A DNA stretch of 13,227 bases from Christensenella sp. UBA6406 (GCA_002438625.1 DJPS01000010.1:1-13227), one strand, 5' to 3'. Shown: positions 4,716 to 12,272, counted from the stretch's first letter. Notes: a model not told the origin generated them from the letters alone. Numbers and translations: made by a program.

Positions 4716-7046
4716 ATGGTTACAAACATAAAAAAGAGAGATGGCAGGGTTGTAGATTATGACATCTTAAAAATTAAATCAGCAATAAATAAGGCAATGA
4801 AGGCAGATGGCATAGATAACGAAGCAGAAAGCCTAAGACTTGCAAGAATTGTTGAAGAAAAAATGAATGAAAGGTTTACGGATGGTATCCCGCAAGTTGA
4901 AGATATACAAGATATTGTTGAAAAAGTGTTAATGGAAGAAATGTATGCTGAGGTTGCAAAGAAATACATTACATATAGATTGCAACGCAGTAAAAACAGA
5001 GAAATGAACACTGAGCTTATCAAAATATTGGATGAACTTACAAACACATCAGCGATTGATAGCGATATAAAAAGAGAAAACGCCAATATAGATGGCGACA
5101 CAGCAATGGGTACAATGCTTCGCTATGGCAGTGAAAGTGCAAAATATTATTATCAAAAATTTTTGCTAAGTGATGAAGAAGCGGAAGCACACAGAAAGGG
5201 CGACATTCACATCCACGATTTTGATTTTTATAATCTTACAACAACTTGTTGTCAAATTGATTTAATCAAATTATTCAAAAATGGTTTTTCAACAGGGCAC
5301 GGTTTCTTGCGTGAACCTAACGACATAGCAAGTTATGCCGCTCTTGCTTGCATAGCAATTCAATCTAATCAAAACGACCAACACGGTGGACAAAGCATCC
5401 CAAATTTTGATTATGGTTTAGCTGAAGGGGTTAAAAAGACTTATACAAAAAATTACATAAAGAACATTAAAAAGGCATCAAGTTTAATTTGTGAAGATAA
5501 AAACGAAGAAGAAACAAATGCTAAAATAAATGAGATTTTTGGCAAAATGAAAGAGCGAGGCATAAATCCAACTTTAAAAATAAATGAAGCATTTGATAAA
5601 AAGGAAAAGGAATGTTTTGCCAATTTATATAGCGAAAAAGAATTTTTAAAAATTAAAAACTTTGCAACTAAAAACGCATATAAAGAAACGGATAGGGCAA
5701 CATATCAAGCAATGGAAGCACTTATCCACAACTTAAACACAATGCACAGCCGTGCGGGTGCACAAGTGCCATTTAGTTCAATCAACTATGGAACAGACAC
5801 AAGCGAAGAAGGGCGTATGGTTATAAAAAATGTGCTACTTGCAACTGAAGCAGGTTTGGGTGATGGTGAAACCCCTATCTTCCCTATTCACATTTTCAAG
5901 GTTAAAGAAGGCGTGAATTTCAGTGAAGGTGAGCCAAATTATGATTTATTCAAATTAGCGTGCAGGGTCAGTGCAAAGCGTTTGTTCCCTAATTTCAGTT
6001 TTATTGATGCTCCTTATAACAAGCAATATTATAAGGAAGGTCATCCAGAAACAGAAGTGGCTTATATGGGTTGCCGTACGAGAGTTATAGGGAATGTTTA
6101 CGATAAAAGCAGAGAGATAACTTATGGCAGGGGCAATTTAAGTTTTACATCAATCAACTTGCCACGCATTGCCTTAGAGAGCAATAAGGATATAGATAAA
6201 TTCTATGCAAAATTAGATAAAATGCTAGAATTAGTTAAAAAACAATTATTGAATAGATTTAAAATTCAATGCCAAAAACTAGTTAAAAATTATCCATTCC
6301 TTATGGGTCAAGGCGTGTGGATAGATAGCGAAAAGTTGGGTGTAAACGACAGCGTTGCAGAAGTTTTAAAACACGGAACTTTGTCAATAGGTTTCATTGG
6401 TCTTGCTGAAACTCTTGTCGCATTAATTGGCAAGCATCACGGCGAAAGTGAAGAAGCACAAAAGTTAGGTCTTGAAATTGTTAAGCATATGAGAGACTTT
6501 ACAGACAATGCATCAAAAGAATATGGCTTAAACTTTACTCTTCTTGCAACGCCAGCGGAAGGTTTAAGCGGAAGATTTGTTAAATTTGATAAAAAGATTT
6601 TCGGGCTTATTAAGGGTGTAACGGATAGGGATTATTACACAAATTCATTCCACGTGCCAGTTTATTATCCTATTTCAGCATTTAAAAAGATTGAGATTGA
6701 AGCCCCTTATCACGCACTTACAAATGCAGGGCATATAAGTTATATAGAGTTAGATGGCGACACAACAAAGAACCTAGATGCCTTTGAAAGCGTTGTTAAG
6801 TATATGGAAAAATGTGGCATAGGTTATGGTGCAATTAATCACCCAGTTGATAGGGACCCAGTTTGCGGGTTTAACGGCATAATTAACGACACTTGCCCTA
6901 AATGCGGAAGAAAAGAATGCGAGGGTGAACCTAAGTTTGAAAGGATAAGAAGAATAACAGGTTATTTGGTTGGCACGCTAGATAGGTTTAACAACGGCAA
7001 GAGAGCAGAAGAAAGAGATAGGGTTAAACATAATGTCAAAAATTAG
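4716..7046 (+). CDS. nrdD: Anaerobic (class III) ribonucleoside-triphosphate reductase
   Basis: Cytoplasmic glycyl-radical enzyme that reduces ribonucleoside triphosphates to dNTPs without oxygen; 776 residues, within the family's usual range. Residues about 3-92 form an ATP-cone (TNIKKRDGRVVDYD at its start), the allosteric nucleotide site. The catalytic barrel contains GDIHIHDFDFYNLTTTCCQ (162-180) and the YMGCRTRVIGN segment, each with conserved cysteines. The C-terminus has cysteines at about 717, 727, 730 and 735, the usual zinc site. It is followed by RRITGYLVG, whose glycine near 749 is the radical site. ATG at 4716 is chosen because AGGAGG (4706-4711) sits four bases before it; the in-frame ATG at 4698 lies upstream of that site. 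It overlaps nrdG by 14 bases and has an NrdR box about 100 bases upstream, so it is probably dATP/ATP regulated. Confidence 0.95.
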   Translation: MVTNIKKRDGRVVDYDILKIKSAINKAMKADGIDNEAESLRLARIVEEKMNERFTDGIPQVEDIQDIVEKVLMEEMYAEVAKKYITYRLQRSKNREMNTELIKILDELTNTSAIDSDIKRENANIDGDTAMGTMLRYGSESAKYYYQKFLLSDEEAEAHRKGDIHIHDFDFYNLTTTCCQIDLIKLFKNGFSTGHGFLREPNDIASYAALACIAIQSNQNDQHGGQSIPNFDYGLAEGVKKTYTKNYIKNIKKASSLICEDKNEEETNAKINEIFGKMKERGINPTLKINEAFDKKEKECFANLYSEKEFLKIKNFATKNAYKETDRATYQAMEALIHNLNTMHSRAGAQVPFSSINYGTDTSEEGRMVIKNVLLATEAGLGDGETPIFPIHIFKVKEGVNFSEGEPNYDLFKLACRVSAKRLFPNFSFIDAPYNKQYYKEGHPETEVAYMGCRTRVIGNVYDKSREITYGRGNLSFTSINLPRIALESNKDIDKFYAKLDKMLELVKKQLLNRFKIQCQKLVKNYPFLMGQGVWIDSEKLGVNDSVAEVLKHGTLSIGFIGLAETLVALIGKHHGESEEAQKLGLEIVKHMRDFTDNASKEYGLNFTLLATPAEGLSGRFVKFDKKIFGLIKGVTDRDYYTNSFHVPVYYPISAFKKIEIEAPYHALTNAGHISYIELDGDTTKNLDAFESVVKYMEKCGIGYGAINHPVDRDPVCGFNGIINDTCPKCGRKECEGEPKFERIRRITGYLVGTLDRFNNGKRAEERDRVKHNVKN

Positions 7047-7545
7047 AATTGCAGGTTATGTCAACGATTCTATAACTGATGGGCCAGGGCTTCGCTTTAC
7101 GCTTTTTACGCAAGGTTGTCCGCATAAGTGCGAGGGTTGCCATAACCAACACACGCACGATGTCAATGGCGGTTACGAAATAGAAGTTGAAAAAATAATA
7201 AATAAAATAAATGAAAATCCGCTTTTAAGTGGCGTTACGCTAAGCGGTGGCGAACCAATTTTGCAAGCGGAAAAATTAATTGAACTAGCAAAGGCGGTTA
7301 AAGCAAAAGGGCTAAATTTAGCACTTTATTCAGGCTTTACATTTGAGCAGTTGCTAGAGAAAAACAGCACACCAATTAACGAGCTTTTAAGTTATGTTGA
7401 TGTGCTTATAGATGGTAAGTTTGAATTAAATAAACGCAGTTTAGATTTAAAGTTTAAAGGTTCAACAAACCAAAGAGTGATAGATGTGCAAAAATCACTA
7501 AAATTAGGAAAAGTTGTGGAAATGGAAAACAGTTCTTGGAATTGA
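7033..7545 (+). CDS. nrdG: Anaerobic ribonucleotide reductase-activating protein
   Basis: Radical SAM activase that uses a [4Fe-4S] cluster and S-adenosylmethionine to place the glycyl radical on NrdD. At 170 residues it is typical for the short NrdG form. The cluster motif CPHKCEGC (Cys 29, 33 and 36; CX3CX2C) and the SAM-binding SGGEP (71-75) are intact, and DSITDGPGLRFTLFTQGC precedes them as in the family. The ATG lies inside the end of nrdD in another frame (14-base overlap) with only a weak AGGG ribosome site, so translational coupling is likely. The gene ends in TGA just before a hairpin terminator. Confidence 0.95.
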   Translation: MSKIRIAGYVNDSITDGPGLRFTLFTQGCPHKCEGCHNQHTHDVNGGYEIEVEKIINKINENPLLSGVTLSGGEPILQAEKLIELAKAVKAKGLNLALYSGFTFEQLLEKNSTPINELLSYVDVLIDGKFELNKRSLDLKFKGSTNQRVIDVQKSLKLGKVVEMENSSWN

Positions 7546-7575
7546 TTTTCTTCCACAATTTTTTGTGTCTTTTTT
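7509..7575 (+). terminator. Terminator of nrdDG, overlapping the end of nrdG
   Basis: A compact hairpin CACAA/TTGTG (7554-7558, 7563-7567) is followed by TCTTTTTT. A larger alternative pairs 7509-7521 with 7551-7563 (13 bp, one G-U). Its left arm and loop include the last codons and stop of nrdG. Confidence 0.55.
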
Positions 7576-7578
7576 AAG

Positions 7579-7607
7579 TTGACAATTTATTTTATTTATG
7601 CTAAAAT
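7579..7607 (+). promoter_or_regulatory. Promoter for proS
   Basis: TTGACA at 7579-7584, a 17-nt spacer and TAAAAT at 7602-7607 preceded by TGC. Predicted start is near 7614, giving a leader of about 38 nt. That is too short for a T-box, and no T-box sequence is seen. Confidence 0.75.
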
Positions 7608-7651
7608 TGTATTTAAATTAGATAAAAATAAGTTAAAGGTTAAGTGAAAAA

Positions 7652-9085
7652 ATGGAAAAAGAGTTTGTAAAAGAAATTACAAATAGAGAAGATGATTTTG
7701 CACAATGGTATACAGACATAGTTTTAAAATCAGGGCTTGCGAGATATTCTTGTGTTAGGGGCTGTATGTATGTGCAACCTTATGGCACAGCATTGTGGGA
7801 AAACATTAAAAACGATATAGATGCAAGGCTAAAAGCAACAGGGCATAAAAATGTTATGCTTCCTATGTTTATACCAGAGAGTTTGTTAAATAAGGAAAAG
7901 GAGCATATAGAAGGTTTTGCCCCAGAAGTTGCGTGGGTTACGCACGGTGGCAAGGAAGAACTTGCGGAAAGGTTGTGTGTAAGACCAACAAGCGAAACAC
8001 TTTTTTGTGATTATTATGCGGGCATTTTACGCTCTTATAGAGATTTGCCTATTTTATATAATCAATGGGCAAATGTGTGCAGGTGGGAAAAGACAACAAG
8101 ATTGTTTTTAAGAACGGCAGAGTTCTATTGGCAAGAAGGGCACACCTTGCACGAAACTGCGGAAGAAGCGGGTGCCGAGACTGAAAGGATACACGATTTA
8201 TATACGGACTTTGTGGAAAACGATTTGGCAATCCCAGTCATCCGTGGAAAGAAAACGGATAAGGAAAAATTTGCGGGTGCTGAATCAACTTACACAATAG
8301 AAGCAATGATGTACGATGGAAAGGCATTGCAAGGTGCAACATCTCACTATTTTGGCAATCAATTTGCTAAGGCATTTGGGCTAAGTTTTATGGGGAGAGA
8401 TGGCAAGGAGCAAGTTCCATACCAAACAAGTTGGGGAATAAGCACAAGAATTATAGGCGGAATCATTATGGTGCATGGTGATAACAGGGGCTTAAAATTG
8501 CCACCTAAAATTGCACCTATTCAAGTTGAAATTGTGCCTATCGCTCAGCAAAAAAAAGGCGTTTTAAATGTTTGCGGTAAATTAAAGGAAAGATTAGAGC
8601 AATCTGGCATAAGGGTTGAAATGGACGATTCAAACAATACGCCAGGTTGGAAGTTTGCCGAATGCGAAATGAAGGGCATTCCTTTAAGAGTTGAATGTGG
8701 ACCACGAGATATAGAAAATGGCGTTTGCATATTGGTTAGGCGAGATACGGGCGAAAAGATTAGCATAAATATGGATAATTTGGAAAATGAAGTTAAATCA
8801 CTTTTAGAAGATATCCAAAAGAATATGTATAAAATGGCATATGATAGGCGTGCGGAAATGATTTACACGGCTAAGAATATGGATGAGATGATTGATATTG
8901 CAAATAATAAACAAGGCTTTATAAAAGCAATGTGGTGCGGTGATTTACAGTGCGAAATGCAAATTAAGGATAAGGCGGGTTTAACAAGCAGATGCATTCC
9001 TTGGAAGCAAGAAAAAGTTGCAGACACTTGCGTGTGCTGTGGTAAAAAAGCGGATAAAATGGTTTACTTTGGAAAATCTTATTAA
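7652..9085 (+). CDS. proS: Proline--tRNA ligase, short archaeal/eukaryotic-like (type 3) form
   Basis: Charges tRNA-Pro with proline in the cytoplasm. At 477 residues it is the short form, which lacks the YbaK-like editing insertion of the long bacterial enzyme. Class II motifs are visible: VMLPMFIPES (68-77), CVRPTSETLF (109-118), RWEKTTRLFLRTAEFYWQEG (144-163) and GISTRIIGGIIMVHGDNRG (262-280). The anticodon-binding domain begins near 285. The C-terminal domain of this type carries cysteines at 429, 434, 448, 460, 462 and 463 and the ending MVYFGKSY, consistent with its zinc-binding tail. AAAGG lies about a dozen bases before the ATG. It heads a probable proS-aspS transcript with its own promoter. 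Confidence 0.95.
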   Translation: MEKEFVKEITNREDDFAQWYTDIVLKSGLARYSCVRGCMYVQPYGTALWENIKNDIDARLKATGHKNVMLPMFIPESLLNKEKEHIEGFAPEVAWVTHGGKEELAERLCVRPTSETLFCDYYAGILRSYRDLPILYNQWANVCRWEKTTRLFLRTAEFYWQEGHTLHETAEEAGAETERIHDLYTDFVENDLAIPVIRGKKTDKEKFAGAESTYTIEAMMYDGKALQGATSHYFGNQFAKAFGLSFMGRDGKEQVPYQTSWGISTRIIGGIIMVHGDNRGLKLPPKIAPIQVEIVPIAQQKKGVLNVCGKLKERLEQSGIRVEMDDSNNTPGWKFAECEMKGIPLRVECGPRDIENGVCILVRRDTGEKISINMDNLENEVKSLLEDIQKNMYKMAYDRRAEMIYTAKNMDEMIDIANNKQGFIKAMWCGDLQCEMQIKDKAGLTSRCIPWKQEKVADTCVCCGKKADKMVYFGKSY

Positions 9086-9187
9086 AGAGTTTGCATTGTA
9101 AAAATTGGGCACAATAAAAAAATGAATTAAATAAAAATCAAATTGAAATAAATTAAAATGAAAGTTTTAGGAGCAAAAGAAAGAGAA

Positions 9188-10939
9188 ATGAGCCAAGTTA
9201 TAAAAAATGAATTTAGAACACACAGTTGTGGCGAATTGAATGAAAGCAATTTAGGAGAAGATGTAATTTTGTCAGGTTGGGTGGCAACGATAAGGGACCA
9301 CGGTGGCATTACATTTATAGATTTGCGTGATATTTATGGTGTTGTTCAATTAGTTGTTAAAGATAGTGCTTTAATTGAAGGCATTAACAGGGAAACAGTT
9401 ATAAGAGCAAAAGGTAAGGTTATAGCAAGAACAGAAGAAAACTATAACGAAAAGTTGAAAACAGGAAAAATAGAAATAGAAGTCAACTCTATTGATATTC
9501 TGGGTAAATCTCCAAATGTATTGCCTTTTGAAATTGATGAAAGCACAGAATGTAACGAAGATTTAAGGTTAAGATATAGGTATCTAGATTTAAGAAATCC
9601 AAAAATGGTTAAAAAGATTCAACTTAGGAATAATATTATTTTTGATTTGCGTTGCAAAATGCACGAGTTGGGTTTTAATGAAATTCAAACTCCAATCTTA
9701 ACTGCAAGCAGTCCAGAAGGGGCAAGAGACTATCTTGTGCCAAGCCGTGTGCATAAGGGCAAATTCTATGCATTGCCACAAGCACCACAACAATTTAAGC
9801 AACTTTTAATGGTAAGCGGATTTGATAGATATTTCCAAATTGCACCTTGTTTTAGGGATGAGGATGCAAGGGCGGATAGGTGTCCAGGTGAGTTCTATCA
9901 ATTAGATATGGAAATGAGTTTTGCAACACAAGAAGATGTTTTTGCAATAATGGAAGAAGTGTTGCCGTGGATATTTGAAAAATACACTGGTGCTAAAATT
10001 CAAACTCCTTTTGCAAGAATTCCATATAGGGAAGCAATGGAAAAATATGGTAGTGATAAACCAGATTTAAGAAATCCAATTTTAATCCATAATGTAACAA
10101 AAGTATTTGAGAATACAAATTTCAATGCCTTTAAGGGACAAACAGTTAAAGCAATAGGCGTGGAAGTTAAGGATAAGCCAAGGAGTTTTTACGATACTTT
10201 AACAAGTTATATGGTAGAGCAAGGTTCTAAGGGCTTAGCGTGGATAAAGGTTGAAGAAGGCAATGAACTTGTTGGACCTATTGTTAAGTTTTTAAGCGAA
10301 GAAGAAAAGGCTAATTTGATAAAGGAAACGGAGTCAAAGGCAGGTTATTCAATATTCTTAATTGCAGATAAAAACGAAGTTGCAACAAAATTGTCTGGCA
10401 TTTTAAGAACAGAGTTAGGAAAGAGATTAGATTTAATAGAAAAGGATGTTTATAAATTCTGTTGGATTGTAGATTTCCCTATGTTTGAATATAATGAAGA
10501 AGAAGGCAAAATAGATTTTTGCCACAATCCATTCACGATGCCACAAGGCGGGTTAGATGCATTGGAGAATAAAGACCCACTTGACATTTTGGCATATCAA
10601 TACGATATTGTCGTAAACGGAATAGAGTTAAGTTCTGGTGCGGTGCGTAACCACGATATAGATATAATGGTTAAAGCATTTGATATTGTGGGTTACAAGG
10701 AAGATGAAGTTAAGAAGCGTTTTGGCGGACTTTATAATGCGTTCCAATATGGTGCACCACCACACGCAGGCATTGCCCCAGGAATAGATAGAATGGTAAT
10801 GCTACTTGCAAAAGAAGATTACATTAGGGAAATTATTGCATTCCCAATGAACCAAAAGGCACAAGATGTAATGATGGGTGCCCCTTGTGAAGTAACAGAA
10901 CAACAATTAAGAGAAGTTCATATAAAGTTAAGAGATTAA
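9188..10939 (+). CDS. aspS: Aspartate--tRNA ligase, bacterial type
   Basis: Charges tRNA-Asp (possibly also tRNA-Asn) with aspartate. At 583 residues it has the bacterial length, including the GAD insertion. An OB-fold anticodon domain opens with FRTHSCGELN and ILSGWVATIRDHGGITFIDLRD (about 27-48). The catalytic core has LRYRYLDLR (128-136), SSPEGARDYLVPSR (174-187), FRDEDARADRCPGEFYQLD (222-240) and C-terminal GIAPGIDRMVMLL. The RCPGEFYQLD variant, in place of the commoner RQPEFTQID, is also found in some other bacterial AspRS. I place the start at ATG 9188, where MSQVIKNEFRTHSCGE fits family N-termini. The in-frame ATG at 9158 lies before AGGAG (9168-9172) and has no ribosome site. The gene lies 102 bases after proS with no clear terminator or promoter between them. 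Confidence 0.93.
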   Translation: MSQVIKNEFRTHSCGELNESNLGEDVILSGWVATIRDHGGITFIDLRDIYGVVQLVVKDSALIEGINRETVIRAKGKVIARTEENYNEKLKTGKIEIEVNSIDILGKSPNVLPFEIDESTECNEDLRLRYRYLDLRNPKMVKKIQLRNNIIFDLRCKMHELGFNEIQTPILTASSPEGARDYLVPSRVHKGKFYALPQAPQQFKQLLMVSGFDRYFQIAPCFRDEDARADRCPGEFYQLDMEMSFATQEDVFAIMEEVLPWIFEKYTGAKIQTPFARIPYREAMEKYGSDKPDLRNPILIHNVTKVFENTNFNAFKGQTVKAIGVEVKDKPRSFYDTLTSYMVEQGSKGLAWIKVEEGNELVGPIVKFLSEEEKANLIKETESKAGYSIFLIADKNEVATKLSGILRTELGKRLDLIEKDVYKFCWIVDFPMFEYNEEEGKIDFCHNPFTMPQGGLDALENKDPLDILAYQYDIVVNGIELSSGAVRNHDIDIMVKAFDIVGYKEDEVKKRFGGLYNAFQYGAPPHAGIAPGIDRMVMLLAKEDYIREIIAFPMNQKAQDVMMGAPCEVTEQQLREVHIKLRD

Positions 10940-10968
10940 TTGAATATTTGCAAATAGATTAAAAAATT

Positions 10969-11012
10969 AAAAAGACTATAAGAAATAAAAAACAATTCAT
11001 ATAGTCTTTTTT
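10969..11012 (+). terminator. Rho-independent terminator after aspS
   Basis: A 12-bp perfect stem: AAAAAGACTATA (10969-10980) with TATAGTCTTTTT (11000-11011), 19-nt loop, ending in a T-run. It lies 29 bases after the aspS stop. Confidence 0.85.
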
Positions 11013-11013
11013 G

Positions 11014-11041
11014 TTGCTAAAAATTTATGTGTTGTTAAAAT
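11014..11041 (+). promoter_or_regulatory. Weak candidate promoter leading into the GC island
   Basis: TTGCTA at 11014-11019, a 16-nt spacer and TAAAAT at 11036-11041 with an upstream TGT. It points into 11048 and beyond, where there is no gene before 11845. AT-richness makes a chance match quite possible. Confidence 0.25.
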
Positions 11042-11182
11042 TATTCAAGCAATTTAAATAAAGGAAATAACAAACCAAAAATTAAAAGAAGCAATTTTAA
11101 ATATTAGAAAACAATTTAAAATATTTTTATGTTAAAAAATTCTATAAACAAATCTTAATCATTTGCTCACTGCGTTCGCTTT

Positions 11183-11200
11183 CCCGCCCACCCAACCCCC
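11183..11200 (-). other. G-quadruplex motif (i-motif on the plus strand)
   Basis: The minus strand reads GGGGGTTGGGTGGGCGGG: four runs of three or more G with loops of only 2, 1 and 1 bases. This is the pattern expected for a stable parallel quadruplex. It sits at the left edge of the GC island. Confidence 0.6.
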
Positions 11201-11335
11201 GCTCGCTCCCACTCACGCTATCGCTTTCGCTTTCCGCTTCGCTTCTCCCGTTCGCTTCGCTCTCACAGCATCGCTCATCGCTCCGTTGCACTCCACTTGT
11301 CGCTCCGCTCTCACGCTCGCTCACCGCTCTCGCCA

Positions 11336-11471
11336 CCGCCCGTGCGACCGCATCACCGCCCCACCGCTTTCGCTTTTCGCTTCGCTTCCGCTTGCTCTCC
11401 GCTTCCGCTCCCTTTGTGCCATTTTGGCACTTCGCTTGCTTGTGGGGCAGTTATGCGAACCGCACGGGCGG
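11336..11471. repeat. Large GC-rich interrupted inverted repeat
   Basis: Three successive helices share one axis: CCGCCCGTGCG (11336-11346) with 11461-11471, 11 bp; CGCAT (11349-11353) with ATGCG (11453-11457); and GCCCCAC (11358-11364) with GTGGGGC (11442-11448). That is 23 base pairs in all. The loop holds CGCTT repeats and a GTGCCA/TGGCAC hairpin (11416-11421, 11425-11430). Confidence 0.5.
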
Positions 11472-11499
11472 GGCGGACAAGCGGACTAAAAGTGGATGC

Positions 11500-11518
11500 G
11501 ACAAAAATAAATTTTGTC
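11500..11518. repeat. Short hairpin GACAAAA/TTTTGTC
   Basis: 7-bp perfect stem (11500-11506 with 11512-11518), 5-nt loop, immediately after the GC island. The right arm ends in TTTTGTCTT, so a weak terminator role cannot be excluded. Confidence 0.4.
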
Positions 11519-11533
11519 TTACAATATATAAAC

Positions 11534-11562
11534 GGTTATGTCAAAACAAGTTTTGCATAACC
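11534..11562. repeat. Near-perfect 29-nt palindromic hairpin
   Basis: GGTTATG (11534-11540) pairs with CATAACC (11556-11562), and CAAAAC (11542-11547) with GTTTTG (11550-11555), with one bulged T at 11541. No T-run follows. It resembles an operator or RNA hairpin in form; no protein target can be named. Confidence 0.45.
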
Positions 11563-11621
11563 TGAAAATAAAAGCGGAATTTATTTATTTTATTAAAGGA
11601 GTGGTTGCATATCATTTTCCG

Positions 11622-11642
11622 TTTTGCAAGAAACTTGCAAAA
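11622..11642. repeat. 9-bp hairpin before the GC-rich terminator
   Basis: TTTTGCAAG (11622-11630) with CTTGCAAAA (11634-11642) around an AAA loop, 19 bases ahead of the terminator stem at 11661. Confidence 0.45.
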
Positions 11643-11660
11643 GCAAAATGCTATGCGGGG

Positions 11661-11700
11661 GCGGGCGGATTTTCCCGCCCGCAAATTTTATTTTATTTAA
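11661..11700 (+). terminator. GC-rich Rho-independent terminator in the non-coding region
   Basis: GCGGGCGG (11661-11668) pairs with CCGCCCGC (11675-11682), an all-GC 8-bp stem with a 6-nt loop, followed by AAATTTTATTTTATTT. No gene ends nearby, so it implies a plus-strand transcript from the GC-island region or beyond. Confidence 0.6.
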
Positions 11701-11806
11701 ATTAAAATTTCATTTCATAAAGAATTTAATTTCATTTTATTAATGGAGTAAATTTAATTTTTATTATTTTGCAATTTGTAATATTTTATAATGCAAATTT
11801 AATTGC

Positions 11807-11835
11807 TTGACTTTTTGGTATGTGGTTGTTATAAT
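11807..11835 (+). promoter_or_regulatory. Promoter giving a near-leaderless RNHCP mRNA
   Basis: TTGACT at 11807-11812, a 17-nt spacer and perfect TATAAT at 11830-11835 preceded by TGT. The expected start near 11842 is only about three bases before the ATG at 11845. Confidence 0.75.
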
Positions 11836-11844
11836 GAAAGTGTT

Positions 11845-12171
11845 ATGAAAAATTTTACAAAAAATGATGATAGTTTTATCTGTTTAAATTGTGGTAAAAA
11901 AGTTGAAAAGTTGGGTTACACATCTAGGGACCATTGCCCGCATTGTTTGGTTTCTTTGCATATAGATGTCAAGCCAGGGGATAGAATGAACGACTGCTTA
12001 GGCACTTTAACCCCATACGACATAGAATATAACGGCAACAAAGGTTATGTAATTTTGTATAAGTGTGAAAAGTGTGGAAAATTTCACCGCAACAAATCTG
12101 CCAGTGATGATAATTTCCAAACAATTTTAAAAGTAATGAATAAAACTTATAATAGGAATAGTTTTAAATAA
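11845..12171 (+). CDS. RNHCP-domain zinc-binding protein
   Basis: A 108-residue protein of the RNHCP family, named after its central motif, which here reads RDHCPHC (28-34). Metal-ligand pairs are visible: CLNC (13-16), CPHC (31-34) and CEKC (74-77), and VKPGDRMNDC (42-51) follows the family pattern. It is probably a small cytoplasmic zinc protein; the family's biochemical role is not established. The start at 11845 is chosen because TATAAT at 11830-11835 and its start point lie inside the longer reading frame beginning at TTG 11803. That frame would add MLDFLVCGCYNESV, which would not be transcribed. There is no room for a Shine-Dalgarno, so translation would be leaderless or nearly so. Confidence 0.85.
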   Translation: MKNFTKNDDSFICLNCGKKVEKLGYTSRDHCPHCLVSLHIDVKPGDRMNDCLGTLTPYDIEYNGNKGYVILYKCEKCGKFHRNKSASDDNFQTILKVMNKTYNRNSFK

Positions 12172-12204
12172 AAATTTAAATTAAAAATCAATATAAAAAA
12201 TAGA

Positions 12205-12247
12205 TATCCAAAAATGGAACAAACTCCAAAAGTAGGATAACTTTTTT
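12205..12247. terminator. Bidirectional terminator between convergent genes
   Basis: TATCC (12205-12209) with GGATA (12235-12239), and inside it TGGA (12215-12218) with TCCA (12225-12228). TTTTTT follows at 12242-12247 on the plus strand. A-rich sequence before it (12195-12200) gives the T-run for minus-strand transcripts. Confidence 0.5.
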
Positions 12248-12272
12248 ATGGCTTAGTTTAAATTGAAAGCAT

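Larger units (their letters stand above)
11161..11482. repeat. GC-rich, pyrimidine-skewed island of degenerate CGCT/TTCGCTT repeats
   Basis: About 320 bases of high GC inside otherwise AT-rich DNA. The plus strand from 11171 to 11440 is almost all C and T, apart from G within CG. CGCT occurs roughly two dozen times, mostly as TCGCT, TTCGCTT or CCGCT at irregular spacing. On the minus strand this reads AGCGA-type purine repeats. ORFs across it are compositional artefacts with Ala/Phe/Arg/Ser-rich products. Edges are sharp: AT-rich to about 11160 and again after about 11500. It could be a degenerate tandem-repeat element, a transferred fragment or part of a structured RNA. Confidence 0.7.

Noticed and set aside
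4757..5101. 114-residue minus-strand ORF opposite nrdD
   Set aside because: Antisense to the conserved ATP-cone; Ser/Ile-rich product typical of a shadow frame.
7608..7651. T-box or other leader before proS
   Set aside because: The predicted leader is only about 38 nt and lacks T-box sequence elements.
11094..11122. 9-bp AT-only inverted repeat followed by a T-run
   Set aside because: Composed only of A and T in very AT-rich sequence, so easily due to chance.
11163..11560. ORFs of 108 and 87 residues across the GC island, and a 64-residue minus-strand ORF
   Set aside because: Low-complexity products that follow the CGCT repeat composition in every frame, with no ribosome site or recognisable domain.
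11605..11700. Possible small ORF (TTG or GTG start) after AAAGGAG at 11595-11601
   Set aside because: The start codons overlap or crowd the ribosome site, and the frame runs through two hairpins and the terminator.
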